A stretch of DNA of 18,277 bases from CAJJBL01 sp964519035 (GCA_964519035.1 CAZFKZ010000035.1:1-18277); one strand, 5' to 3'; counted from the stretch's first letter, positions 1-6,974 are shown. The notes: generated from the letters alone by a model not told the origin. Numbers and translations are program-made.

Positions 1-52
1 TTATCCCACAGCGACCTCAACGCTGCGCGTCTACCAATTCCGCCACAGCCGC
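1..52 (-). tRNA. tRNA-Leu (anticodon GAG), 3' part missing at window edge
   Basis: Read on the minus strand, the sequence begins GCGGCTG (acceptor strand), then TG and a D-arm of the GCGG-AATTGGTAGACGC type characteristic of leucine tRNAs. The anticodon arm follows, with stem CAGCG/CGCTG enclosing the loop TTGAGGT. The anticodon GAG lies at positions 16-18 and reads CUC/CUU leucine codons. The window ends inside the long variable arm expected of a class II tRNA, so the variable arm, T-arm and 3' acceptor strand lie outside. It is divergent from lipB. Confidence 0.93.
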
Positions 53-149
53 ACTTGCTATTATTCAATGTGTCGGATATCAAATAGAAATGAATAAAGC
101 AAGATAAATTGTGATTATGATAAATATATAATATTTAAAGGTACTTCAC
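53..149. promoter_or_regulatory. Divergent intergenic region between tRNA-Leu and lipB
   Basis: This 97-bp gap must hold the promoter for the leftward tRNA-Leu gene and probably that for rightward lipB. It is very AT-rich. On the + strand, TATGAT (116-121) and TATAAT (127-132) both resemble a -10 box, but neither has a convincing -35 hexamer at 16-18 bp. The TATAAT would start transcription almost on the lipB ribosome binding site AAAGGT (137-142), so TATGAT gives the more sensible leader. No clear tRNA promoter could be fixed on the minus strand. Exact sites are inference. Confidence 0.35.
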
Positions 150-806
150 ATGAAAAATAAAGTTGAATGGAAAATATCGAAAACTATTATCAACTACGAT
201 GATGCTATATCTTTAATGGAAGATAAAGTTTTAAAAATTAAACAAAATATTGATAAAGAATTAGTTTGGCTTTTAGAACACGGATCTATTTATACAGCAG
301 GCACATCTGCAAAAGAACAAGATATGCTTAACAAAAAAGATGTTTTAGTTAGATATACTGGAAGAGGAGGGCAATGGACTTGGCATGGTCCAGGTCAAAG
401 AGTTGCATATGTAATGCTTGATTTAAAGAAAAGATTGCCTGACGTAAGAGCATACGTAAATGCTCTAGAGGAATGGATTATTCTTACACTTAGAGATTTT
501 AATTTAGAAGGTACTAGATTAGAACAAAAACCAGGAGTATGGATAAAAAATAATGATAATAGTTATAATAAAATTGCTGCATTAGGTGTCAGAATTTCTA
601 GTTGGGTGACTTGGCATGGAATATCAATTAATTTAAACCCTGACTTAAATGCTTTTGAAAATATAGTCCCATGTGGCATTTTGAATGGAAGCGTTACAAG
701 TTTTAAAAATTTAGATATAAATGTTTCTATGAATGAACTAGATCAGAGCCTTATTAAAAATTTTAATATTGTTTTTGGAGATGGTGGTTTATTTAAATTA
801 AGATGA
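150..806 (+). CDS. lipB: Octanoyltransferase LipB (lipoate biosynthesis)
   Basis: LipB moves the octanoyl group from octanoyl-ACP onto lipoyl-domain lysines (E2 subunits, GcvH). This is the first step of endogenous lipoate synthesis, before LipA inserts sulfur. The 218-residue length is normal for the family. Visible motifs are GRGGQ-WTWHGPGQ at about residues 71-83, the catalytic lysine in NKIAALGVRI (K141), W-HGISINL (about 155-162), and the catalytic cysteine in PCGI (C175), so the Lys/Cys pair is intact. The ATG start has an AAAGGT ribosome binding site 7 nt upstream. It is the only protein gene on the + strand and converges on the HEPN-like gene with a 12-bp gap. lipA is not in the window. 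Confidence 0.96.
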   Translation: MKNKVEWKISKTIINYDDAISLMEDKVLKIKQNIDKELVWLLEHGSIYTAGTSAKEQDMLNKKDVLVRYTGRGGQWTWHGPGQRVAYVMLDLKKRLPDVRAYVNALEEWIILTLRDFNLEGTRLEQKPGVWIKNNDNSYNKIAALGVRISSWVTWHGISINLNPDLNAFENIVPCGILNGSVTSFKNLDINVSMNELDQSLIKNFNIVFGDGGLFKLR

Positions 807-818
807 CTTCAAATATAT

Positions 819-1181
819 TTAAAACAATTTAGTTAAACCTACCCTCATTATTTTGAGTGATCTTTCAGCATCTTTTTTTAAAGTATATTCACTGTCATTA
901 TTTCCATAAAAACCTTCTATAGGGCCTTCAAAATGTAAGATTTTATTTCTTCTTTGCCTTAACCAATGAAAGTCTTTTGAATTTTTAAAATCATTGAGGT
1001 CTAAGGCATCGATATAATTAAGACTATTCTCATCTGCATTTATATTATCTAGAATAGTTAAAGTAAGAATTAAGACAGATGCCCACATTTTATTTTTCAT
1101 TGCTATAATACACTCATCATGAAGATATTTAGCATGTGGGTTTAATAAAGTAATATAATGGGATGTATTTGTTTTGTGCAT
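819..1181 (-). CDS. Small uncharacterised protein with HEPN-like R-N-x3-H motif
   Basis: I do not recognise this 120-residue protein as a named family. It looks mostly helical: an N-terminal segment (about 15-48) containing a hydrophobic stretch WASVLILTLTILD, a charged middle, then LRQRRNKILHFEG at about 74-86. R78-N79-x3-H83 fits the RX4-6H signature of HEPN-domain RNases, in which a polar residue follows the arginine and the motif sits in a late helix. HEPN proteins include toxins, RNA-processing enzymes and defence nucleases, but no nucleotidyltransferase (MNT) partner or antitoxin lies beside it. It follows the ATP12 gene by 27 bp on the same strand and is probably its operon mate. No clear SD precedes the ATG. 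Codon use resembles its neighbours. That it is a gene is likely; the HEPN assignment is inference. Confidence 0.65.
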   Translation of the reverse strand: MHKTNTSHYITLLNPHAKYLHDECIIAMKNKMWASVLILTLTILDNINADENSLNYIDALDLNDFKNSKDFHWLRQRRNKILHFEGPIEGFYGNNDSEYTLKKDAERSLKIMRVGLTKLF

Positions 1182-1208
1182 TCTATATAACTATAACTTT
1201 AATAATAA

Positions 1209-1907
1209 TTAATTTCTTAATAACTCTGCAAATGAAATGACCTTATTTAATTCCCTTGAGATCGCATCTCTTTTTGTTTCAGCATCTTCTTCTATTCCCC
1301 AATTCTCAGCTTGCCAAATTTCATCCAAAAACGAAAGTGTAAATGCTTCACTTTTTAAGATATCACCTTTTAACGCACAAATAGAAATAAAAATTGAACC
1401 TGTAATATAAGTCATCCTATGAAGAGCAGAAATTTGTTGATCAGAAAATTTATCTATAAAAACATTTAATTTTGAAAGCAAAACTTTATTTTGTGATAAT
1501 GGCATAATACCCTGACAAGTATTAATTTTTTCACCTGTATAACTTTGAATATAAGAAATTACGGGATCCCACGATTTTCTTTGAAGCTCTATTAAATCAA
1601 AAGGTTTTTCAGATCTATAACAGGTCAAATCAGTATCAACAAATGCAATCATATCTTTAATGTAACTATCTCTACTTAACTTAATACGGTCGATTGCAGT
1701 GGATAACAAACCATAAAAAATCATATTATCTGGCTTAATTATTTTTTCATCAACATCCCATTCTTTTGAGATTTCTTTTGCAATGTATATGTTTGCAAAA
1801 AGTAAATCTTTTTTCATTGGTGTTTTCAAAATTTTATTATCAAGATGTATTTCAAAATGATTGTCAGAAATTTCAATAACTTCTACATTCTTCCAAAATT
1901 TTTTCAT
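1209..1907 (-). CDS. ATP12-family F1-ATPase assembly chaperone
   Basis: ATP12 proteins bind the F1 alpha subunit and help assemble the F1 part of ATP synthase; bacterial members occur mainly in alphaproteobacteria. From the start chosen here the protein has 232 residues. Family landmarks are the N-terminus KKFWKNVEV, KEWD near 48-51, TAID at about 70-73, DTDLTCYR at about 91-98, WDP near 113-115, and a C-terminal AENWGIEEDAE segment. The reading frame is open from an ATG at 1925, overlapping the HAD gene by 17 bp. I prefer the ATG at 1907 because family members start with an M-K-x-F-W-like sequence and this ATG sits one base after the HAD stop codon, as TAA-A-ATG. Neither start has a strong SD, so translation probably depends on coupling to the HAD gene. 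Confidence 0.9.
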   Translation of the reverse strand: MKKFWKNVEVIEISDNHFEIHLDNKILKTPMKKDLLFANIYIAKEISKEWDVDEKIIKPDNMIFYGLLSTAIDRIKLSRDSYIKDMIAFVDTDLTCYRSEKPFDLIELQRKSWDPVISYIQSYTGEKINTCQGIMPLSQNKVLLSKLNVFIDKFSDQQISALHRMTYITGSIFISICALKGDILKSEAFTLSFLDEIWQAENWGIEEDAETKRDAISRELNKVISFAELLRN

Positions 1908-1908
1908 T

Positions 1909-2580
1909 TTAGTCAAACATACCATTTAATAATTTATATAACTCTTGAGCATCTGAGACTAAGTGATGAGCACCTGCGGATAATAATAACTCTTCACTAT
2001 TATATCCCCATTTAACACCTATACTTTTTATGCCAGCATTAACTCCTGCTCCGATATCATTTATTGTATCTCCTACTATAACTGTGCGGTCGCTATTAAC
2101 CCCTAACTCTTTCATGCCCCTTATAGGCATAGCTGGATCTGGTTTAGGAATATTTTCATCTGTTGAAAGAGTTACATCAAAGATATCTGACAAGTTATGC
2201 TTTGCTAGCCCATTAGTTAAACCTATTCTAGACTTATTAGTTGCAACACCAATTAACCAATCATCCTTTTTTAAATTTTTTAATAGCTCCACCATCCCAG
2301 GGTATAAAGGTTCATTTTGCAAACCTAATTTACCTTGCTCAGCATACCAAGTTCTGTATGCATCTGAAATTTGTTCTGGTGTCACATTATAACCTGGTGG
2401 CATATAAGCGTCTAAGGCAATAGCAAGTGTTTTACCTATATTCTCTCTTACTTTATCTGGGTCAGGATCAGGTAGTCCACAAATTCGAAATGCTTCAATA
2501 GCACCAGTAACAATCATACTAGCAGAATCAACTATAGTTCCATCATAATCAAACAAAGCAAGTTTAAGGTTTGATTTCAA
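1909..2580 (-). CDS. HAD-superfamily phosphatase, phosphoglycolate phosphatase (Gph)-like
   Basis: A 223-residue haloacid dehalogenase-type hydrolase with all four motifs: DYDGT (nucleophile D11, acid/base D13), motif II threonine in VATNKS (T114), motif III lysine in PKPDP (K146), and motif IV VGDTINDI (D171, D175). The helical insert between motifs I and II is the cap typical of the PGP/Gph and beta-phosphoglucomutase group. The substrate cannot be read from sequence; phosphoglycolate or another small sugar phosphate is plausible. The start is TTG at 2580, preceded by GGAGA with a 6-nt spacer; the nearby upstream ATG meets a stop in four codons. It lies between the pseudouridine synthase gene (13-bp gap) and ATP12 (one-base gap), an order seen in other alphaproteobacteria. 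Confidence 0.9.
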   Translation of the reverse strand: MKSNLKLALFDYDGTIVDSASMIVTGAIEAFRICGLPDPDPDKVRENIGKTLAIALDAYMPPGYNVTPEQISDAYRTWYAEQGKLGLQNEPLYPGMVELLKNLKKDDWLIGVATNKSRIGLTNGLAKHNLSDIFDVTLSTDENIPKPDPAMPIRGMKELGVNSDRTVIVGDTINDIGAGVNAGIKSIGVKWGYNSEELLLSAGAHHLVSDAQELYKLLNGMFD

Positions 2581-2591
2581 AATTAATCTCC
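2578..2591 (-). promoter_or_regulatory. Ribosome binding site and TTG start of the HAD phosphatase gene
   Basis: On the minus strand GGAGA (2591-2587) is followed by TTAATT and the TTG start codon (2580-2578), a 6-nt spacer. The SD lies just beyond the TGA stop of the upstream pseudouridine synthase gene. No in-frame ATG or GTG offers a better start, so this site fixes the N-terminus. Confidence 0.75.
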
Positions 2592-2593
2592 AT

Positions 2594-3601
2594 TCATGTT
2601 ACAAATAATCTATTAACATTTTTAGGCAAAGTTAAACCTATAAATTTCATATTCTGTTTGAACTGTTGAGGTAGTTTTGCCTCTATTAGTTCGTTACTCG
2701 GCAACATTAAAGATAAGGCATGTAATTGTAAATTATTTTGATCATTTGGATTCCATTTAATCTTATTGATACTTTCATGCTTCATAATAAAAGAGTTAGA
2801 GGTTATTATACTACTGTCACCTTTATATTTAGTGTCGCCAACAATAGGTGAATTAAGTGCCTCGAGATGGACTCTTAGTTGATGAGTTCTACCTGTTTTT
2901 GGACTAAGTGCTACCAAAGCCACTCTAGAGCCTACTCTATCAAGAACTTTATATTCAGTTAATGCTTCTTTACCTCTAAACTTGTCAATTTTAACTTTTT
3001 GATTTCCATCAACACCAGTCTTAATTAAAGGTAAATTAATTAAACCTTGGTCTAAATGTGGAGCAGGTGAGACAATAGCCAAGTACGTTTTAATTATTTT
3101 ATGATCTTTAAAGTATTTTGTTAAGTCTTGTGCAGATTTTTGATGCTTTGCAATTAATAGTATACCAGATGTATCTTTATCTAATCTATGAACTAACTTA
3201 GGAATATCCTTATTATAAAAAACACAATTTAACATATTATTTACATGATATATTTGAGAACTTCCACCTTGAACAGCTAATCCGTTAGGTTTATTTATTG
3301 CCAACCAATCTTTAGTTTGGGTGATCAAGATTTCATTATATAAGTCATTATAATATTTTTTTGTACTAATACTAAATTTATCTTTCTTATATTCTTTTTC
3401 AAAAAGAATATAGTCAGAATAGCTTATAAATTGTCCAGTTCTAACTTTAACGGATGATTTTGATTTTTTTTCTTCTAATAAAATATTCCCAGATCTTAAT
3501 AATTTTTCTAAATTGGCTTGATTAATATTACCTAAAAGACGTCTAACACACCTATCAAGTCTAGAACCATCTTCAATTTCAGGGATTTCAATATTTAACA
3601 T
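2594..3601 (-). CDS. RluC/RluD-family 23S rRNA pseudouridine synthase
   Basis: This enzyme isomerises specific uridines in 23S rRNA to pseudouridine. The 335-residue protein has an N-terminal S4-like RNA-binding domain (about 10-62, with GSRLDRCVRRLL and LEKLLRSGNILL). The catalytic domain follows, with NKPNGLAVQGG (about 103-113) and HRLDKDTSG (about 138-146), which holds the catalytic aspartate D141. GRTHQLRVH (about 237-245) and IVGDTKY (about 253-259) are further hallmarks of the RluA/RluC/RluD superfamily. RluC is the best guess from the S4 domain and the neighbouring HAD and ATP12 genes, but RluD cannot be excluded. The ATG at 3601 has no obvious SD. It lies 44 bp downstream of the DUF429-like gene and probably shares its transcript. 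Confidence 0.88.
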   Translation of the reverse strand: MLNIEIPEIEDGSRLDRCVRRLLGNINQANLEKLLRSGNILLEEKKSKSSVKVRTGQFISYSDYILFEKEYKKDKFSISTKKYYNDLYNEILITQTKDWLAINKPNGLAVQGGSSQIYHVNNMLNCVFYNKDIPKLVHRLDKDTSGILLIAKHQKSAQDLTKYFKDHKIIKTYLAIVSPAPHLDQGLINLPLIKTGVDGNQKVKIDKFRGKEALTEYKVLDRVGSRVALVALSPKTGRTHQLRVHLEALNSPIVGDTKYKGDSSIITSNSFIMKHESINKIKWNPNDQNNLQLHALSLMLPSNELIEAKLPQQFKQNMKFIGLTLPKNVNRLFVT

Positions 3602-3645
3602 AGTATTATTTTCATCACTTTTTAATTAAGCTTATTAATAATTTA

Positions 3646-4503
3646 TTATACTCCGAATATCCATCCTTCTTTTTTAGAATTATTTGGAATACTCCAACAA
3701 TATTTCTTTTTTGATAAATGGCGTAAAGCAGCAGAAGATATTATTGCATCAGCATCATCTTGATCAGGACCACCAATAATTATATTCTTACATAAGTTGT
3801 TAGTTGAAAAATAATTTAAGGCACAATTAATTTTATTTAAATTATATCCAGAGCCTTTGTCTGGCTTTATTCCTGCCATTCTAAAGTAGTATGTAGGAAA
3901 TATTTCTACTAAAACACATTTTTTATAACAGAAATCAGTCTGAAAAGGCCAAATATCTACCTTTTCTTTTAGACGGTTTAAAAACCTCATTCCTGCCAAA
4001 GATCCTGTGCCCACTCCTGCTGGGCCAACACAGTTAAAAGTAGGACTTGGTGAATGTACTTTGTTCTTTGCTAATATTTCAGTTTTACGTCTTCTACTTT
4101 CATAATAAACACCCTTCAAACCAGGCGCATTATAATATTCTTGATATATTTTTTTATTCCAAATTCCTCCTCCATAAAAATTTGCTTTATCTTTGTTAAT
4201 AATATCTATTAATTTCCATAAATCTTTTGGATTTGTTGGGCTACTGTATATTCCAGGAAAATATGATGATTTATCATAAAATGGATACGAAAATGCAAAG
4301 TCAAAACCAACTAATACTTTTGTATTACTAATTATTAAATTATTTATCCATTCAAATAACAGTTCTCTAGACCAATATTTGGTCTTAGGTTTGATAATCT
4401 TAGGCGGCAAGTTTCCTTCTTTACAAAGAGCAACACTTATCCCCCTTTGGTAATTACTCTTGTCACCTGACCAATCAATTCCTACAAATGTATCAAATTT
4501 CAT
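3646..4503 (-). CDS. DUF429-like protein, predicted RNase H-fold nuclease
   Basis: A 285-residue protein of unknown function resembling the DUF429 group of predicted RNase H-like nucleases. In order: an N-terminal beta-strand motif VGIDWSG (D10), VGFDFAFSYP (D68), a Gly-rich VGPAGVGTGSLAGMRFL segment (about 159-175), VEIFPTYYFRMAG (E200), and an acidic helix start GGPDQDDADAIISSAALRHL with D247, D249, D250 and D252. The protein ends EGWIFGV. The D..D..E..D pattern matches the layout of an RNase H-fold metal site. The biological substrate is unknown. The gene starts about 10 bp after the T-tract of the ribosomal-operon terminator, with only a weak GAGA before the ATG, so how it is transcribed is unclear. 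It heads the run leading into the pseudouridine synthase gene. Confidence 0.82.
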   Translation of the reverse strand: MKFDTFVGIDWSGDKSNYQRGISVALCKEGNLPPKIIKPKTKYWSRELLFEWINNLIISNTKVLVGFDFAFSYPFYDKSSYFPGIYSSPTNPKDLWKLIDIINKDKANFYGGGIWNKKIYQEYYNAPGLKGVYYESRRRKTEILAKNKVHSPSPTFNCVGPAGVGTGSLAGMRFLNRLKEKVDIWPFQTDFCYKKCVLVEIFPTYYFRMAGIKPDKGSGYNLNKINCALNYFSTNNLCKNIIIGGPDQDDADAIISSAALRHLSKKKYCWSIPNNSKKEGWIFGV

Positions 4504-4512
4504 TTTTTTCTC

Positions 4513-4547
4513 AAAAAAAAACCGTTCAACTTAAAAAGAACGGTTTT
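4513..4547 (-). terminator. Intrinsic terminator of the ribosomal superoperon
   Basis: A perfect 10-bp stem, AAAACCGTTC (4547-4538 read on the minus strand as AAAACCGTTC, pairing with GAACGGTTTT at 4527-4518), encloses a 10-nt loop. It is followed on the minus strand by an uninterrupted T-tract (4517-4513), giving nine consecutive Ts counting the stem foot. It lies 23 bp beyond the rplQ stop codon, exactly where the S10-spc-alpha transcript should end. The other strand has no comparable T-run beyond the stem, so it is directional. Confidence 0.93.
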
Positions 4548-4570
4548 AAAATTCATTGTTAATGATATTT

Positions 4571-5011
4571 TTATCCAGCAACTGCTTCTTTAGGCTCTTC
4601 ATCATTACCAGTATTAATTTGAACAGGACCACTATCTTGCCCTCTAGCATTTTCGTCTCTATCAACTAATTCAAGTACAGCCATTGCTGCTGCATCCCCA
4701 TATCTGTATCCAGCTTTTAATACCCTACTATAACCACCATTTCTATCTGCATATCTAGTGGCGAGTGTGTCAAATAATTTGGATACCATAGTGTTATCTC
4801 TTATCTTAGCAAAAGCTTGTCTTCTTGCATGTAATCCACCTTTTTTACCTAACGTAATTAGTTTATCAACTATTGGTTTCATAGTCTTAGCTTTTGGAAG
4901 TGTAGTAATTATCTGTTCATGTTTAATTATTGCTTGAGCCATATTTTTAAATAGAGCTTTCCTATGTGAAGAAGTTCTATTGAGCTTCTTTCCTTTTAAT
5001 CTATGTTTCAT
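4571..5011 (-). CDS. rplQ: 50S ribosomal protein L17 (bL17)
   Basis: Large-subunit protein near the peptide exit tunnel. The N-terminal KHRLKGKKLNRTSSHRKALF block, a LITLGKKGGLHARRQA-type core and the C-terminal YADRNGGYSRVLKAGYRYGDAAAMAVLELV are diagnostic. At 146 residues it is longer than the E. coli protein; the extra is an acidic, low-complexity tail after about residue 118 ending EEPKEAVAG, as in many alphaproteobacteria. TAGGAGA sits 6 nt before the ATG. It is the last gene of the ribosomal array, 28 bp after rpoA, and is followed by the terminator. Confidence 0.98.
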   Translation of the reverse strand: MKHRLKGKKLNRTSSHRKALFKNMAQAIIKHEQIITTLPKAKTMKPIVDKLITLGKKGGLHARRQAFAKIRDNTMVSKLFDTLATRYADRNGGYSRVLKAGYRYGDAAAMAVLELVDRDENARGQDSGPVQINTGNDEEPKEAVAG

Positions 5012-5039
5012 TGTATCTCCTACTTACTATAAAATAATA

Positions 5040-6056
5040 CTAAAATGGTTCTTCTATTCTTTTAACTAGCTCTTCAATATTCTCTGGTGGCCAACTTTCG
5101 ATAACCATACCTAATTCTAGTCCCATTATTTTTAGAACTTCTCTAATTTCATTTAAACTTTTCCTTCCAAAATTAGGAGTTCTTAACATTTCTGGCTCAG
5201 ACCTAAGAACTAAGTCACCAATATATACTATATTGTCATTTTTTAAACAATTTGCAGACCTGACAGATAATTCTAGTTCGTCCACTTTTCTTAGTAAGTT
5301 TCTGTTAAATGGAAGATCTTCGAGTACTTCAGGAACTTCTTCTTCTTCAGGCTCTTCAAAATTAATAAAGTTGTTAAGCTGATCCTGCATAATTCTAGCT
5401 GAAAATGCTACTGCATCTTCTGGAGTAACAGATCCATCTGTTGTAACTAACAAAGACAATTTATCGTAATCTGTTTGTTGTCCAACACGGGCATTATCGA
5501 CATTATAAGATACTTGCAGTACGGGGCTATATATTGCATCAATTGGAATAACTCCAATGGGAAGTTCATCACGACGATTTGTAGCAGCTGAAACATATCC
5601 TTTGCCGTTTTCAATAGTAAATTCTACCACTAAATTTGCTCCTTCGTCCAAAGTACAAATTTCGTGATCCTCATTCATTATCTCAATATCAGCAGGACAT
5701 TTTATCATCCCTGCAGTAACCGTCATTGGGCCTTGTATATTCAAATTAGCCTTTTTGACACCATCAGTTTCCATTCGAACTTTGATGCCTTTAACATTAA
5801 GAATAATGTCAGTTAAGTCTTCTCTCACTCCAGGTATTGAAGAGAACTCATGAAGTACACCTTGAACCTGAATAGAAGTAATAGCACTTCCTTGAAGTGA
5901 AGATAACAATATCCTTCTTAATGCATTACCTATTGTAACACCGTATCCCCTTTCAAGAGGCTCAGCAATTATAGTTGCAGTAAATTCAGGATTACTTTCT
6001 TGTTTAACCTCTAATTTAGACGGTTTTATTAATTCTTTCCAATTCTTTTCAATCAT
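5040..6056 (-). CDS. rpoA: DNA-directed RNA polymerase subunit alpha
   Basis: The alpha dimer nucleates RNA polymerase assembly, and its C-terminal domain contacts UP-element DNA and activators. The 338-residue protein has the N-terminal assembly domain with LERGYGVTIGNALRRILLSS (about 33-52) and VLHEFSSIPGVREDLTDIILN, then an acidic linker (EEPEEEEVPEVLEDLP, about 234-249). The C-terminal domain contains LSVRSANCLKNDNIVYIGDLV and TPNFGRKSLNEI, the DNA-binding determinants, all intact. A GAGAG SD precedes the ATG. The gap to upstream rpsK is 44 bp with no hairpin. Confidence 0.99.
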   Translation of the reverse strand: MIEKNWKELIKPSKLEVKQESNPEFTATIIAEPLERGYGVTIGNALRRILLSSLQGSAITSIQVQGVLHEFSSIPGVREDLTDIILNVKGIKVRMETDGVKKANLNIQGPMTVTAGMIKCPADIEIMNEDHEICTLDEGANLVVEFTIENGKGYVSAATNRRDELPIGVIPIDAIYSPVLQVSYNVDNARVGQQTDYDKLSLLVTTDGSVTPEDAVAFSARIMQDQLNNFINFEEPEEEEVPEVLEDLPFNRNLLRKVDELELSVRSANCLKNDNIVYIGDLVLRSEPEMLRTPNFGRKSLNEIREVLKIMGLELGMVIESWPPENIEELVKRIEEPF

Positions 6057-6100
6057 GATGACTCTCTATAAAATAAGATTTGATAATTATTTTTGTATAT

Positions 6101-6496
6101 TTAAACTCTTCTTCGTTTTTTTGGCCTACAGCCATTATGTGGTATTGGAGTAACATCTCTTATGGAATTGACTTGAAAACCTACCGTCTGCAAAGCTCTC
6201 AAAGCCGACTCTCTTCCTGATCCTGGCCCTTGGACTTGTATATCAACTGTTTTTACACCATGTTCTGAAGCTTTTTTTCCTGCATCTTCTGCAGCTAACT
6301 GAGCAGCATAGGGTGTTGATTTTCTTGATCCTTTGAAACCCATACTTCCTGATGAAGACCAAGATATTGCATTTCCTTGTATGTCAGTAATCGTAATAAC
6401 TGTATTATTAAAAGATGAATTTACATGTGCTACAGCATTAGTAACATTCTTTTTTTCTTTTCGACGAACTCTAGTTTGGGTTGGTGGTTTAACCAT
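6101..6496 (-). CDS. rpsK: 30S ribosomal protein S11 (uS11)
   Basis: Platform protein of the small subunit near the E site. The 131-residue length is usual. Diagnostic blocks are AHVNSSFNNTVITITD (about 23-38), GFKGSRKSTPYAAQLAAEDA (about 53-72), VQGPGSGRESALRAL and the basic C-terminus PHNGCRPKKRRRV. AGGAGATT lies upstream of the ATG. It sits between rpsM and rpoA, the normal alpha-operon order, but rpsD, which follows rpsK in E. coli, is absent, as usual in alphaproteobacteria. Confidence 0.99.
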   Translation of the reverse strand: MVKPPTQTRVRRKEKKNVTNAVAHVNSSFNNTVITITDIQGNAISWSSSGSMGFKGSRKSTPYAAQLAAEDAGKKASEHGVKTVDIQVQGPGSGRESALRALQTVGFQVNSIRDVTPIPHNGCRPKKRRRV

Positions 6497-6519
6497 TTTA
6501 ATTTAATCTCCTAGTAGAA

Positions 6520-6888
6520 TTATTTCTTTTTACCAGCAATAGCTTTAGCTGGTCCTTTTCGCGTTCTAGCATTAGTGTGAGTTCTCTGACCTCTTACGGG
6601 TAGATTTTTTCTATGACGTAGGCCTCTTAAACATCCAAGATCTAAATATCTTTTAATATCCATAGAGGTTTTTCTTCTAAGATCACCTTCAACTAAAAAA
6701 TCATTATCGATAACATCTCTTATTTTTGTAAGTTCATCTTCAGATAAGTTATTTATTCTTTTATCTTCAGTAATACCTACTTTCTTACATATTGCCTTAG
6801 AACCTGTTAATCCAATTCCATGTACATATGTTAAAGCTATATGAACTCTTTTATTTGTTGGAACATTCACTCCTGCTATACGTGCCAC
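6520..6888 (-). CDS. rpsM: 30S ribosomal protein S13 (uS13)
   Basis: Head protein of the small subunit that contacts the P-site tRNA and bridges to the large subunit. The 122-residue sequence shows ARIAGVNVPTNKRVHIALTY, the GIG motif (HGIGLTGS), a coiled region with KIRDVID, and the C-terminal RGLRHRKNLPVRGQRTHTNARTRKG. The start codon is GTG (6888-6886), supported by AAGGAGAT 4 nt upstream and by the family N-terminus. It is preceded by the largest gap in the array (86 bp, after adk) and begins the alpha-operon portion. Confidence 0.99.
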   Translation of the reverse strand: MARIAGVNVPTNKRVHIALTYVHGIGLTGSKAICKKVGITEDKRINNLSEDELTKIRDVIDNDFLVEGDLRRKTSMDIKRYLDLGCLRGLRHRKNLPVRGQRTHTNARTRKGPAKAIAGKKK

Positions 6889-6974
6889 TAATATCTCCTT
6901 TTATACTTTTTTAATCATTTTAATCAGATAAAACATCATTAGATCTTTACTTATTACTTTGATATAAATTTCAA

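Noticed and set aside
127..132. Perfect TATAAT as the lipB -10 box
   Set aside because: Transcription would begin at about 139, within the AAAGGT ribosome binding site, and there is no -35 hexamer at the right distance. In such AT-rich DNA the match may be chance.
819..1181. Toxin-antitoxin module built on the HEPN-like gene
   Set aside because: No MNT-type nucleotidyltransferase or other small partner gene lies beside it; its neighbours are ATP12 and convergent lipB.
2030..2392. 120-codon open frame on the + strand
   Set aside because: It lies wholly antisense to the HAD phosphatase gene, whose motifs are all intact, and its product has no recognisable motif or SD. It is a shadow frame.
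3620..3645. AT-only inverted repeat around AAGCTT after the DUF429-like gene
   Set aside because: The arms are imperfect and nearly all A/T, with no T-tract following on the minus strand. It is too weak to call a terminator or operator.
6889..6974. Possible rpmJ (L36) or infA gene between adk and rpsM
   Set aside because: The 86-bp gap is too short for L36 with its signals, and no frame shows the short Lys/Arg/Cys-rich L36 pattern.
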